DNA from: Dehalococcoidia bacterium
Lineage (GTDB): Bacteria; Chloroflexota; Dehalococcoidia; Dehalococcoidales; Fen-1064
Assembly: GCA_011170375.1 (NCBI GenBank)
Contig: DUEV01000010.1
Coordinates: forward strand, 1-64,000
Length of the DNA stretch: 64,000 nucleotides
Direction of reading: 5' to 3'
Below, piece after piece: positions 50,526 to 59,921 of the stretch (within the stretch, counting starts at the first letter, position 1; the number at the start of each line of letters is the position of its first letter). The notes below the pieces were generated by a model. That model made no database searches. It saw nothing but the letters and a program-made list of their open reading frames with translations, and was not told the DNA's origin. The position numbers were made by a program, and so were the translations under genes.

Positions 50526-52640
50526 TTAATCAGCCTCAGCAATCTCCGTCTGACTGTTTAACTGTACCTGATTCCTGGTTGTGTTTGTCCAACGGAACAC
50601 TTTCGGAGACGCTGATACATCAGCCTGCTGCGCTTGGACCAGCTTGGGGCCATTGGCCTGCTCTTCCTGAACCGGTCTGAGACCGTTTACCTGCAATGCC
50701 TGGACTTGCTTGAGACCATTGGCCTGCAGGACATTCCCGCTCGCATCCACACTGAGTGACCGTATCTGAATCGGAGCGAATCCAGGGTAGTAGCCCCCCT
50801 TCACAGCCACGAGTAAATAGAGTCCCGGCTCTTCAAAGGTATGCCGCACCTCACCATTCTCGTCCGTCCAGTCGATAAACTCACCGACCAGGCTCACCAG
50901 AGGCTCGAAGTCCACATCGTTGGTAGCAGTCCCGGCTTTCTCTCTGAGCTGGGCTATTTCCTGCTTCAGGACGCCAATATTATCCCTTGATACTGCCCAA
51001 ACACCAGCTCCTTCTACCGGACTCTGGGTCCTTCGCTCGAAGACACCGATGGTTACTTCCTGACCAACCGGGTCCATTCGCGGAGCTCTGATGCCCAGAG
51101 CTTTAGCGAACTCACCGACGCGGATGGGAGCAAAACCGGGGTAGCAGCCCGGCTTGACAGCCACCAGCAGATACCAGCCCGCCTCATCAAAGGCATGCCG
51201 TACTTCACCATTCTCGTCCGTCCAGTCGATAAACTCACCGTAAATATGTACCAGTGCCTCATAGTCAGTATCAGCAGCACTCACGGCTTCCTCCCTGAGT
51301 GAGGACATCTCTTCATTCAGTGCCAGAGCATTATCCCGAGACAGCGCCCAGACCCCGGCACCTTCCACAGGCCCACCAGTATTCCGGTCAAAGACACCGA
51401 TTGTTACTACTTCACCAACCGGAGCTGTCCTGGGTGCCCTGATAACCAGAGCTGTAGGGACAGTCCCGATGTGAATCGGCCGGAACGCCGGTAAGTAGTC
51501 TAGCTTGACAGCCAGTAGCAGGTACCAGCCTGCCTCGTCAAAGGCATGGTGCACCTCGCCATTTTCGTCCGTGATGTCGATAAACTCACCATAAATGTCC
51601 GCTAGAGCCTTATAGTCTATATCAGCGGCGTCCGTAGCGCTGTGCTCTCTGAGTGTGGCTATCTCTGCTTTGAGAGCTTCGGCATTGTCCCGTGACAGGG
51701 CAAAGACAAAAGCCCCCTCCACCGGCTCACCGGTGCCGCGCTCGAAAACAGTGATGGTCACTTCCTCACCGACCGGAGCCGTACGCGGGGCCCTGATACC
51801 AAGGGCTTTAACCATTGGTTTAATAGTAATTTGAGCAAACCCCGGCAGGTAGTGCGGTTTGACAGCTACCAGCAGGTACCGACCTGCCCTGTCAAAAGTG
51901 TGCCGCACTTCGCCATCTTCGTCTGTGATGTCAAGGAGCTCACCGTACATGCGCACCAGAGACTCGTAGTCTATCTCGGTTGCGGCAACGGTCTCATCTC
52001 CTCTATACAAAGCTATCTCTTCCTTCAGCGCCTCCGCAGCACCCGGTGAAAGCGCAAAAACCAGAGCACCCTCCACCGGTTCCTGAGTAACCCGGTCGAA
52101 GACAGTGATTGTTACCTCTTCACCAACCGGAGCAGTTTGCGGGGCCCTGATACCAAGGGCCTTGACTGCCGGTCTTATGGCAATGGGTGCGAATCCGCCG
52201 GGATAGTAACCCCCCTTAACGGTCACAAGTAGATACCAACCGGCCTCATCAAAGGTATGTCGCACCTCGCCATCTTCATCTGTGATGTCGATAAACTCAC
52301 CGTAAACATCTGCCAGGGACCTGTAGTCCTTATCAGCATCGGCAATAGTACTGTCTTCCCTGAGCGCGGCTACCTCTGCCTTGAAAATCTCGGCATTGTC
52401 CCGCGAAAGGGCAAACACGAAAGCACCTTCCACCGGCGTACCGCTGCCCTGCTCGTAGACAGTGATGGTCACTTCCTGGCCGACCATAGCTAACCTTGGA
52501 GCTCTGATACCCAGGGTAGGACATAAAGGTCTTGCCCCTGTTTCGTCATCGGTATCTGCCTGGGCCATGGCGGGTAGTCCTGTGAAAAGCACTGCCAGCA
52601 CCATCAGCACCGATACCATTCCGAACCATTTCTTTTTCAT
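50526..52640 (-). CDS. Secreted protein of five tandem Ig-like repeats
   Basis: A 704-residue protein with a signal peptide (MKKKWFGMVSVLMVLAVLF) and five repeats of about 120 residues, each with 'ALGIRAPRTAPVGEEVTITVF', 'VEGAFVFALSRDNAEALKAEIATL', 'YGEFIDITDENGEVRHTFDEAGWYLLVAVK'. The repeats resemble carboxypeptidase regulatory-like or Ig domains. The C-terminal 80 residues carry short repeats (QANGLKQVQALQVNGLRPV). No anchor is visible, so it may be released or bound to another envelope component. Confidence 0.85.
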   Translation of the reverse strand: MKKKWFGMVSVLMVLAVLFTGLPAMAQADTDDETGARPLCPTLGIRAPRLAMVGQEVTITVYEQGSGTPVEGAFVFALSRDNAEIFKAEVAALREDSTIADADKDYRSLADVYGEFIDITDEDGEVRHTFDEAGWYLLVTVKGGYYPGGFAPIAIRPAVKALGIRAPQTAPVGEEVTITVFDRVTQEPVEGALVFALSPGAAEALKEEIALYRGDETVAATEIDYESLVRMYGELLDITDEDGEVRHTFDRAGRYLLVAVKPHYLPGFAQITIKPMVKALGIRAPRTAPVGEEVTITVFERGTGEPVEGAFVFALSRDNAEALKAEIATLREHSATDAADIDYKALADIYGEFIDITDENGEVHHAFDEAGWYLLLAVKLDYLPAFRPIHIGTVPTALVIRAPRTAPVGEVVTIGVFDRNTGGPVEGAGVWALSRDNALALNEEMSSLREEAVSAADTDYEALVHIYGEFIDWTDENGEVRHAFDEAGWYLLVAVKPGCYPGFAPIRVGEFAKALGIRAPRMDPVGQEVTIGVFERRTQSPVEGAGVWAVSRDNIGVLKQEIAQLREKAGTATNDVDFEPLVSLVGEFIDWTDENGEVRHTFEEPGLYLLVAVKGGYYPGFAPIQIRSLSVDASGNVLQANGLKQVQALQVNGLRPVQEEQANGPKLVQAQQADVSASPKVFRWTNTTRNQVQLNSQTEIAEAD

Positions 52641-52853
52641 TTGAATATTCCTCCTTCTTTCCTTGATGGTTCTTTTTTTGAACCGCGGTTGTAATAGCTA
52701 TAACGCATGAGTCACTAAAAGGTTAGCTCGGAGTGGGTACAGTACCTAAGTCAGGGGCATTATTCCCAGGCTAACTGGTATCACCAACAGGCGCTGTGCT
52801 ATCATGGTCGCAGAGAGAATTCACATTAAGCAGTGTAAAACGGAGGTTAAAGC

Positions 52854-53894
52854 GTGGAGAAAATCAGGTTGGGCAAGACAGATTTAATGGTAACGAGGCT
52901 AGGCTTCGGGGGCATCCCGATTCAACGGCTCTCCGAAGAAGACGCCATCACTGTTGTCCGGAAATGTGTTGAACTCGGTATCACCTTCCTCGATACAGCC
53001 AATGCTTACACCACCAGTGAAGAGCGTATTGGCAAGGCTATTGCAGGAAAACGCCAGGAGTTTATCATTGCCACCAAGTCTGGTGCCAGGGACCGTGAGA
53101 ACATCGAAAAGCATCTCAATCTAAGCCTGGAACACCTGCAAACTGACTATATCGACCTTTACCAGTTCCACGGCGTGAGCACCTTTGAGCACCTGAAAAC
53201 AGTCATGGACCCTAAAGGCCCCCGCGCCGTGGTCGAAGATGCCAAAAAGGCCGGAAAGATAAGGCATATCGGTATTACTTCCCATTCGATGGACGTCGCC
53301 AAGGAGGCGGTTAAAACGGACCAGTTCGAGACACTCATGTTTCCCTTCAACTTTATCACCTGTGAGCCTGCCGAAGAGCTACTGCCGCTCTGCCGCGAGC
53401 ACGACGTTGGTTTTATTGATATGAAGCCGATGGGTGGAGGCATGCTCGATAATGCCACCGTCGCCTTCAAGTACCTCCTCCAGTTCCCCGACATCGTATA
53501 TATACCGGGCATCGAACAAACGTGGGAAATTGAAGAAATTGCCGGGATAGTCCAGGGCAGTGGACAGATGACACCCGAAGAAGAGGCCGAGATGCAACGG
53601 CTGTGCGAAGAACTCGGTACAAGGTTCTGCCGCCGCTGCGACTACTGCCAGCCCTGCCCCCAGGAAATCCCGATATCAACGGTGATGAACAGTGCCAGTT
53701 TCGCCAAGCGCCTGCCGCCGCAGCGGATATTCTCCGGCTGGATAAGCGAGGGAATGGAGAGGGCAGCCACCTGTACTGACTGCGGTGAATGCGAGGAGAA
53801 GTGCCCCTATCATCTCCCCATCAGGGAAATCATCGCAGAACGCAGCCAATGGTACCAGGAGGCAAAGAAGCAATACCAGGAGCAAATAGCCTGA
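52854..53894 (+). CDS. Aldo/keto reductase with C-terminal ferredoxin domain
   Basis: A 346-residue protein from GTG 52854. Residues 1-260 are an aldo/keto reductase barrel ('LGKTDLMVTRLGFGGIPIQRLS', 'FLDTANAYTTSEERIGKAI', 'YIDLYQFHG'). The C-terminus has 'CRRCDYCQPCPQEI' and 'CTDCGECEEKCPYHLPI', which would hold [4Fe-4S] clusters. Such fused proteins are common in anaerobes and probably couple a substrate reduction to ferredoxin. Confidence 0.93.
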   Translation: MEKIRLGKTDLMVTRLGFGGIPIQRLSEEDAITVVRKCVELGITFLDTANAYTTSEERIGKAIAGKRQEFIIATKSGARDRENIEKHLNLSLEHLQTDYIDLYQFHGVSTFEHLKTVMDPKGPRAVVEDAKKAGKIRHIGITSHSMDVAKEAVKTDQFETLMFPFNFITCEPAEELLPLCREHDVGFIDMKPMGGGMLDNATVAFKYLLQFPDIVYIPGIEQTWEIEEIAGIVQGSGQMTPEEEAEMQRLCEELGTRFCRRCDYCQPCPQEIPISTVMNSASFAKRLPPQRIFSGWISEGMERAATCTDCGECEEKCPYHLPIREIIAERSQWYQEAKKQYQEQIA

Positions 53895-53904
53895 AGGGGG
53901 GCGG

Positions 53905-54546
53905 TTGTTAGTACTCGGGCACGCCGGTATCACACTCGGCGCCGTAACACTACTGAATGGCCTCATTACGGGGGCAATATCCAGACGAGAAAATGCCTAT
54001 GCCGAAATTGAACCCCCTAATGACTCCCCCGAGAAATCTGCCACCAGTGAGATGACAGCGTGGTTTACCCGTCTCGGTCACCAATTGGATATACGGCTGC
54101 TGCTGGTCGGTTCGCTCCTGCCAGATATCATTGATAAGCCACTGGGGCAGGTCTTCCTCCGGGAGACTCTGTCCAATGGACGGATATTCTTCCACACCCT
54201 GCTGTTTACCATTATTATGGCGCTAGGGGGACTTTTTCTCCGCTACCGCACCGGTAAGACCTGGCTACTTGCTCTATCCATGGGGACATTTGCTCATCTT
54301 ATCCTCGACGAAATGTGGCAGCAAGAACTGCTGCCAACCCTGCTCTGGCCTCTCTACGGCTTAGAATTCCCCAGAGCCGACCTCACCGACTGGGTAGGAA
54401 ATATATGGTACAACCTGCTGCATGACCCGGTTGTTTACGTCCCGGAAATCATCGGGGGTGTGGTCATCATCCTCTTTCTCTGGGTACTGGTACGCAACGG
54501 TGAGTTTACCAACTTTATCAGGCGCGGTCGTCTTTCCGACGTATGA
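53905..54546 (+). CDS. DUF457/YdjM-type membrane metal hydrolase-like protein
   Basis: A 213-residue membrane protein, TTG start at 53905, close after the aldo/keto reductase. 'MLVLGHAGITLGAVTLL', 'LLLVGSLLPDIIDKPLGQV', 'ILDEMWQQELL' give the family's conserved Asp/His pattern. About five membrane helices. Function in the family is not settled. Confidence 0.8.
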   Translation: MLVLGHAGITLGAVTLLNGLITGAISRRENAYAEIEPPNDSPEKSATSEMTAWFTRLGHQLDIRLLLVGSLLPDIIDKPLGQVFLRETLSNGRIFFHTLLFTIIMALGGLFLRYRTGKTWLLALSMGTFAHLILDEMWQQELLPTLLWPLYGLEFPRADLTDWVGNIWYNLLHDPVVYVPEIIGGVVIILFLWVLVRNGEFTNFIRRGRLSDV

Positions 54547-54912
54547 AGAACGCCGTAATCACCTGGGCCAATCCAGATACATTTTATAACACTAATTTCA
54601 GTAACCGCCCCTTTTATGATGTTGAATAACAAAATACAGCCTCCGAGATATAAAGCTCCTCCAGTTTTATCTTCTCGTTAAGGCAAGATACACCTAAAGG
54701 GGGACACTCTCTTGAACCCCCGTTCCATAGGAGTTTCACCCCTATTGACACCCCAAAATGGTGAGCGATTATTATTCAGGCATTGGCAATTTACGCTATA
54801 GACAGCACCATACTATTCTATCAGCTTGGGCACCGGCTGCAGGCCATGAGTTCCGGATAGTCGAAGCCAGCGACAGCTAGCAATTCCGACAGTATCCCCC
54901 AGAAAAAAGGGC
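54547..54912. other. Intergenic, no gene seen
   Basis: About 365 bp between the DUF457 gene and the PadR promoter. I see no convincing ORF, RNA or terminator. Confidence 0.5.
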
Positions 54913-54962
54913 TTGACAAATAGGCCCGGTTAGTATATGCTATGCATAGATGCTAAGCATAT
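54913..54962 (+). promoter_or_regulatory. PadR promoter with overlapping operator
   Basis: TTGACA (54913-54918), 17-bp spacer, TATGCT (54936-54941). An inverted repeat ATATGCT (54935-54941) / AGCATAT (54956-54962), spacer 14 bp, covers the -10 element and the start site, a typical place for autorepression by PadR. Confidence 0.75.
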
Positions 54963-54984
54963 ATGTTCTATATGGATATTTGAG

Positions 54985-55518
54985 ATGCGCTATCCGATAC
55001 TTGCCTTGCTGTCCGAGAAACCAGCCCACGGTTACGAACTGAAACAGATATTCGATAACCGATTTGGTGCTGTATGGCCTCCGATTAACGTAGGTCAAAT
55101 CTACAATACGTTGTCAGCACTGGAACGTGATGACCTTGTGCAGGGTAAGGAAGTACCCCAACGAGGCTCCCCCAGCAGACGTGTGTATGAACTCACCGAA
55201 AAAGGGCGAGTTGAGTTAGAAGAATGGTTGGAAGAGACCTCAGATAGCCCGACACTCAAGGAAGAATTCATCATAAAGCTGATTCTGGCGTATATCGCGG
55301 GCGCAACAGACCCGGTAATCATAATTGATCTTCAGCGCCAGGAGTACTTCAAAGCAATAAGAGAATTGAATGATCTTGCCACTAATAAAGACAATGATAC
55401 CACTACAAGGTTGCTTATAGGGGCCGCGTCACTCTATATCCAGGCCCTACTCAAATGGTTGGATCAATGCGAGGAAGAGTTTACCGACCATCAAAGCACG
55501 GACTCTACCGGCACTTAA
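54985..55518 (+). CDS. PadR-family transcriptional regulator
   Basis: A 177-residue protein from the ATG at 54985, where the family start MRYPILALLSEKPAHGYELKQ lies (an upstream ATG would add 16 unrelated residues). Winged helix (1-75) and C-terminal helical dimerisation region. It probably represses itself and the ABC transporter operon downstream through the ATATGCT repeat. Confidence 0.93.
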   Translation: MRYPILALLSEKPAHGYELKQIFDNRFGAVWPPINVGQIYNTLSALERDDLVQGKEVPQRGSPSRRVYELTEKGRVELEEWLEETSDSPTLKEEFIIKLILAYIAGATDPVIIIDLQRQEYFKAIRELNDLATNKDNDTTTRLLIGAASLYIQALLKWLDQCEEEFTDHQSTDSTGT

Positions 55519-55547
55519 CCAATCTGTGCTAAGCAAGGAGGAGTCCA

Positions 55548-56288
55548 ATGAATGAAATGTTGATTTTGAGAGAACTCTGTAAGACGTACCAGAGTAACAG
55601 CACGAGGGTAAACGCACTACGGGGTATTAGCATGGCTGTGGATTCGGGTGAGTTGGTAGCAGTAATGGGACCGAGTGGTTGCGGGAAATCCACAATGCTG
55701 AATCTGATAGCGGGGCTTGATACACCAACAGACGGTGAAATCTATCTGGCTGACAAGAGGATTGATATACTGAATGAGACTGAGCGGGCAATCGTCCGCC
55801 GTCGGCATATTGGTGTGGTCTTTCAGGCATTCAACCTGATCGGAAATCTTACTGTAGCTGATAACGTAGAACTGCCCGCGCTTATCGCAGGTTTTTCGTC
55901 AAAGCAGGCTAGGGCTCGTCGCGAAAAACTGTTAGAACAGCTCGGTATAGCCGACAAAGCCAGGGCTGTTCCAGCAAATCTGTCCGGTGGCGAACAGCAA
56001 CGAGTAGCCATAGCGCGGGCGCTCGTCAATACTCCCCAAGTCCTTCTGGCTGATGAACCAACCGGAAATCTTGACACAGAAAATTCGCGTGAGGTTATGA
56101 CCCTTCTCAGTCAATACAACGTCGAAGGGCAGACCATCGTTATCGTAACCCATAACCATGTAGTAGCAAGCTGTGCCAGCCGTATTATCCATATACGTGA
56201 CGGCCTCGTGGCAAACGAGACCAGAGTGGACGTAAAAGGTGATCACAAATCTGTTCTTTCCAGACTGATCAGTCTGGAGGTGCAGTGA
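55548..56288 (+). CDS. ABC transporter ATP-binding protein (MacB/LolD type)
   Basis: A 246-residue ATPase with Walker A '[18 protein letters not shown]', Q-loop '[17 protein letters not shown]', signature LSGGEQQR and Walker B '[12 protein letters not shown]'. This is the MacB/LolD branch that works with FtsX-type permeases. It follows padR by 29 bp and overlaps the permease start, so the three form an operon. Confidence 0.96.
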   Translation: MNEMLILRELCKTYQSNSTRVNALRGISMAVDSGELVAVMGPSGCGKSTMLNLIAGLDTPTDGEIYLADKRIDILNETERAIVRRRHIGVVFQAFNLIGNLTVADNVELPALIAGFSSKQARARREKLLEQLGIADKARAVPANLSGGEQQRVAIARALVNTPQVLLADEPTGNLDTENSREVMTLLSQYNVEGQTIVIVTHNHVVASCASRIIHIRDGLVANETRVDVKGDHKSVLSRLISLEVQ

Positions 56289-58672
56289 TGTTAAGGGCCT
56301 TGTTTCGTAAAGTATGGGCTGATACAGCCGGCCGTCCTCTGCAAGCTGGGCTGGTGTTCATCGTCGTTACGATCGCGACGGGAGTGCTGACTGTGGCTGT
56401 CACTACTCAAGTGAGTGTTGATAGTGCATATTTAACCAGGTTTGAAGAAGGTAACGGTGCTCATGTCTGGTTCTCTTATCCGTTTGGGGAGGGAAGCCCT
56501 GCCGACCTCGCTCAAATTAGCGAGCTGGAGGGAGTAGTAGCAACTTCCGGATTAATCCCATACCTCACGGAATCGTTCCCGCTTATTCTGGACGACCGTG
56601 CTGTTAATCTTAAGTTTATTGGAATGCCATCGGTACCACCTGATGTCGGTAGTCCTATCATGATAAGCGGGCGCTGGCTCAGTTCAGATGGAGACAGAGA
56701 AATAGTCCTCGATTATGGTCTCGCACGTAACCAGGGCATTGAGATTGGCGACAGATTAGAGGTACTAATAGGAGACAAATCAGAGACCTTTGAGGTTGTG
56801 GGATTGTCCGTAGCCGCCGACCGCCTATCGTATCCATACGTATCAGAAGCAACTGCCTACGTCCTACCCGCTGTACTGGAGATAATAGAGGAGAATCCCG
56901 ATGAGTGGAGATGGCAATATGGTGTACAGGTACAAGACCAGGAGGCCGCCGGAGTATTCGCTCGAGCAGCTTGGGAGACGTATCCTGATAATCAGAAACC
57001 CACATTTGTTACGTGGAAATACTTTAGAGATGAAGTCAATGACGTTGTCAGACTCTATTATGTATTCATAGGTGCCTTTGGTATTTTCGCTGTCTGCGTT
57101 GCCGCTTTCGTAATTGTAAACGTAGTCGCTGGCAATGTGTTGGCACAATTTCGGGATATTGCGTTGCTGAAGTCCGTTGGTTTTACTCCGCGACAACTCA
57201 CATCGCTTATTCTCCTGGAGCACGTCAGCCTGGGTTTGTTAGCGGCAGTTGTCGGAGCAGCTATCGGATATGCAGCGGCTCCTTTGGCCTTACGTGTCAC
57301 CGAAGACCCCTTGGGTATGGCTGTTTCTCCGGTTTTCGATCCTCTTATGATAATAGCTATTGTGCTTGGTACGTCACTAATAATTGCTGTAACTGCCCTC
57401 GTTCCCGCCTGGCGTGGTGGCAAAGTTCCAATTGTCCAGGCATTAACGACTGGTTCCCCGCAACTTCAGTCAAATTCATCGCGCGCTGTTAAATGGGCAA
57501 CCCTGCTTAAACTACCAACTATCATGGTTATCGGATTCAAGGATGCCTTCCATCGCCCCATGCGCTCCACACTAACTATCCTGGCCCTGATATTAGCAGT
57601 AATCCTTGCTGCTTTTGGTCTGGGAATGGAGGCTACACTCCGCGACATTATTGAAGATCCTACACTTGCTGGTGGTGAACCATATGAAATTACGGTAGGT
57701 CGAAATCTTGAGGAAGGTAGTATGACAGCCGACGAAGTGGCAACGCTGCTGGATAGCCAACCGGAAATTCAATCCTACTATGAGGGGCGTGCGCTTGTTG
57801 GTAGCGTTGTGATTGCCGGTCACGTTGGTAAAAAATACCTTTTTGGGGCTCCCGGTAGCAGCTATGCGAATCTCGCTCCCTACATCCCTGAGGGACGTTT
57901 GTTCAATAAACCAGGCGAGGCTATCCTTACCAGGAAAATGGCAGACGAAACGGGGCTGAGCATTGGGGACAGCTTTACACTCGTACTTGATGGCGAGCTA
58001 TCTGGTGACATGGAGATAGACGGTGGGGAACTGACCCTGCAGGTCGTCGGTATATATGTCGACGATACAGCTCAGGCTAGAATAAGCTCCGAGACTCTCA
58101 TGCAACAGCTTAACCTGGACCTGGAGCCGACGCATTATCGTGTTAAAGTCGTACCCGGGACTGACCCTGAAACTTCAAAAATCACGTTGCTGAACCAGGC
58201 AAACAATCAGCTATCAATTACTGTTATAGATGACTATGAAGCGAACAAAAAGACAGCCGGGTATGTCCGGCCACCATTGTATGCCTTGACACTCGCACTC
58301 TTTGTAATTGGTGCAGTTAGCGTATTGATCACGCTATTATTTACTGTGCGAGAACGATATCGCGAATTTGCGATTCTGAAAACACTCGGGTTTACACCAC
58401 GGCAAGTTGCGATGTCCGTTATTTCCGGTTCTATCCTGTTGTCTGGCATTGCTATAATAATCGGTCTACCACTGGGAGTCATATTTACCCGTCTTGCCCT
58501 GAACTACATCGGTATAGAGTATGGTATGGGTACACCATTCGGTACAATGCCGGGACCACTGGCGATAGCGATGATAATCCCGCTAATCCTGTTCATAGCT
58601 ACTCTAGGGTCTATTCTGCCTGCATACCGGGTATCCAATCTCACCGTCAGTGAAGCGTTAAGAGTCACATAG
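56288..58672 (+). CDS. ABC transporter permease with two FtsX domains
   Basis: A 794-residue protein from the ATG at 56288 (TGATG overlap with the ATPase). It has an N-terminal helix, an extracytoplasmic domain, an FtsX-type four-helix unit (about 255-395), a linker, a second extracytoplasmic domain (about 435-645) and a second FtsX unit ('LFTVRERYREFAILKTLGFTPRQVAMSV'). Two permease halves in one chain are typical of LolCE/MacB-like or peptide-related exporters. Substrate unknown. Confidence 0.94.
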   Translation: MLRALFRKVWADTAGRPLQAGLVFIVVTIATGVLTVAVTTQVSVDSAYLTRFEEGNGAHVWFSYPFGEGSPADLAQISELEGVVATSGLIPYLTESFPLILDDRAVNLKFIGMPSVPPDVGSPIMISGRWLSSDGDREIVLDYGLARNQGIEIGDRLEVLIGDKSETFEVVGLSVAADRLSYPYVSEATAYVLPAVLEIIEENPDEWRWQYGVQVQDQEAAGVFARAAWETYPDNQKPTFVTWKYFRDEVNDVVRLYYVFIGAFGIFAVCVAAFVIVNVVAGNVLAQFRDIALLKSVGFTPRQLTSLILLEHVSLGLLAAVVGAAIGYAAAPLALRVTEDPLGMAVSPVFDPLMIIAIVLGTSLIIAVTALVPAWRGGKVPIVQALTTGSPQLQSNSSRAVKWATLLKLPTIMVIGFKDAFHRPMRSTLTILALILAVILAAFGLGMEATLRDIIEDPTLAGGEPYEITVGRNLEEGSMTADEVATLLDSQPEIQSYYEGRALVGSVVIAGHVGKKYLFGAPGSSYANLAPYIPEGRLFNKPGEAILTRKMADETGLSIGDSFTLVLDGELSGDMEIDGGELTLQVVGIYVDDTAQARISSETLMQQLNLDLEPTHYRVKVVPGTDPETSKITLLNQANNQLSITVIDDYEANKKTAGYVRPPLYALTLALFVIGAVSVLITLLFTVRERYREFAILKTLGFTPRQVAMSVISGSILLSGIAIIIGLPLGVIFTRLALNYIGIEYGMGTPFGTMPGPLAIAMIIPLILFIATLGSILPAYRVSNLTVSEALRVT

Positions 58673-58707
58673 GCGGAATTCATCGTGTGAAATAACGAGT
58701 TACCGCG

Positions 58708-58775
58708 TGGCAGTAAAGGGATTCGAACCGCCGGTCGCCGGTTTATAGAGTCGCCGTCCGAGATATCTGTCTAGA
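58708..58775 (-). pseudogene. Decayed tRNA-like sequence
   Basis: On the minus strand a T-arm-like GGTTCGAATCC is followed by CTTTACTGCCA, with CCA at 58708-58710, and an anticodon-arm-like part upstream. The T-stem pairs poorly and no matching 5' acceptor strand is present. It looks like the 3' half of a degraded tRNA. The region 58673-59062 has no other gene. Confidence 0.4.
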
Positions 58776-59062
58776 GAAGCCAATCCTTACTTCAGTGAGG
58801 GCTTAATTTGTACGCTCTCGCTTCTACAATTCAAGAACAATCGTTATCTAACAGGACGACTGAGCAAGGATAGACAGTGGTCACCGTATATCCCGCTCAG
58901 TTGAGAATTGTATAACACTAGGTCGGATTGTCAGTTCGGCAAGAGGGATAAAGGGGGATGGGGTCACCACCTTGAATTAGTCCGTCGTTTAGACTACAAT
59001 TCAATCAGGTCCAGTCTATTAACAGGGACCCCCAGTTACAATCTCTCTTATGATGAGAGTCC

Positions 59063-59854
59063 ATGAGCAAGTTTATCGATAACCTGAACCGGATTTTCCA
59101 GGCTGCCCCGCAGCCGATGGGTTTCCGAACATCAAAAGTAGCCCAGCCCAAGCACCAGATGCAGCTCGTTGCTGCCGTGGAGAGTAAAGACACTGGTACT
59201 ACGGCTGAGTATGCCACTGGAGCTGATGCCGGAGTGCTGCGGGTCTCCAAGCTGGGGTCTGGTGCCAGAACCCAGAAAAAGTTAGCCCCGACCAAGCCGG
59301 ACATCCCCTGGGGCATCTGGCTTGAGGGAGCCGCCCAAGAGGGGCTGAAACAGGCATTAGAGCTGGGTTTTGATTTTGTCATTTTTCCCGCCGCCGGCAC
59401 TACCCTGGCTGTGCCCCCGAATGACGGTGCTGGTATCATTATCCAGATAGAGACATCAATCACCGAGGGCCTGTTGCGGACAGTTAATGAACTGCCCGTG
59501 GACGCCGTACTGGTTGCCCCCCAACCAGAAGAATACAACCGTCTCACCTGGTACCAACTGATGCTCTTTCAACGCTTTGCCACTCTGGTGACCAAACCCG
59601 TGCTGGCCTTAGTTCCACCCAGCACAGGTACCGATGAACTCCAACTCCTCTGGGAGGGCGGGATTGACGGGGTGATCATTGAGACCAGACCTGACCAGCC
59701 CCCTGGCGAGGTCACCCGTCTACGCCAGGTCATCGATGGACTGAAACTACCGGCCGCCCGCAAACGGCAGAAGATGGATGCCCTTTTACCTCGCAGTGAG
59801 CGTGATGTCGAGGCGATGGCTGAAATCGAAGAAGAGGAAGACGAAGACGATTAG
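59063..59854 (+). CDS. Unknown protein with TIM-barrel-like core and acidic tail
   Basis: A 263-residue soluble protein. The central part ('GLKQALELGFDFVIFPAAGTTLAV', 'LPVDAVLVAPQP', 'LLWEGGIDGVIIETRPDQPPGEVTRLRQVIDGL') alternates strands and helices like a barrel, and the last 14 residues are nearly all acidic (AEIEEEEDEDD). Not recognised. It is convergent with guaB3. Confidence 0.6.
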   Translation: MSKFIDNLNRIFQAAPQPMGFRTSKVAQPKHQMQLVAAVESKDTGTTAEYATGADAGVLRVSKLGSGARTQKKLAPTKPDIPWGIWLEGAAQEGLKQALELGFDFVIFPAAGTTLAVPPNDGAGIIIQIETSITEGLLRTVNELPVDAVLVAPQPEEYNRLTWYQLMLFQRFATLVTKPVLALVPPSTGTDELQLLWEGGIDGVIIETRPDQPPGEVTRLRQVIDGLKLPAARKRQKMDALLPRSERDVEAMAEIEEEEDEDD

Positions 59855-59921
59855 ACCCCTTTGTTGGGGATTACTGCGCTTATTTCGTGGTGTAGAAAGA
59901 GCACTGACCAGCGTAACGGCG

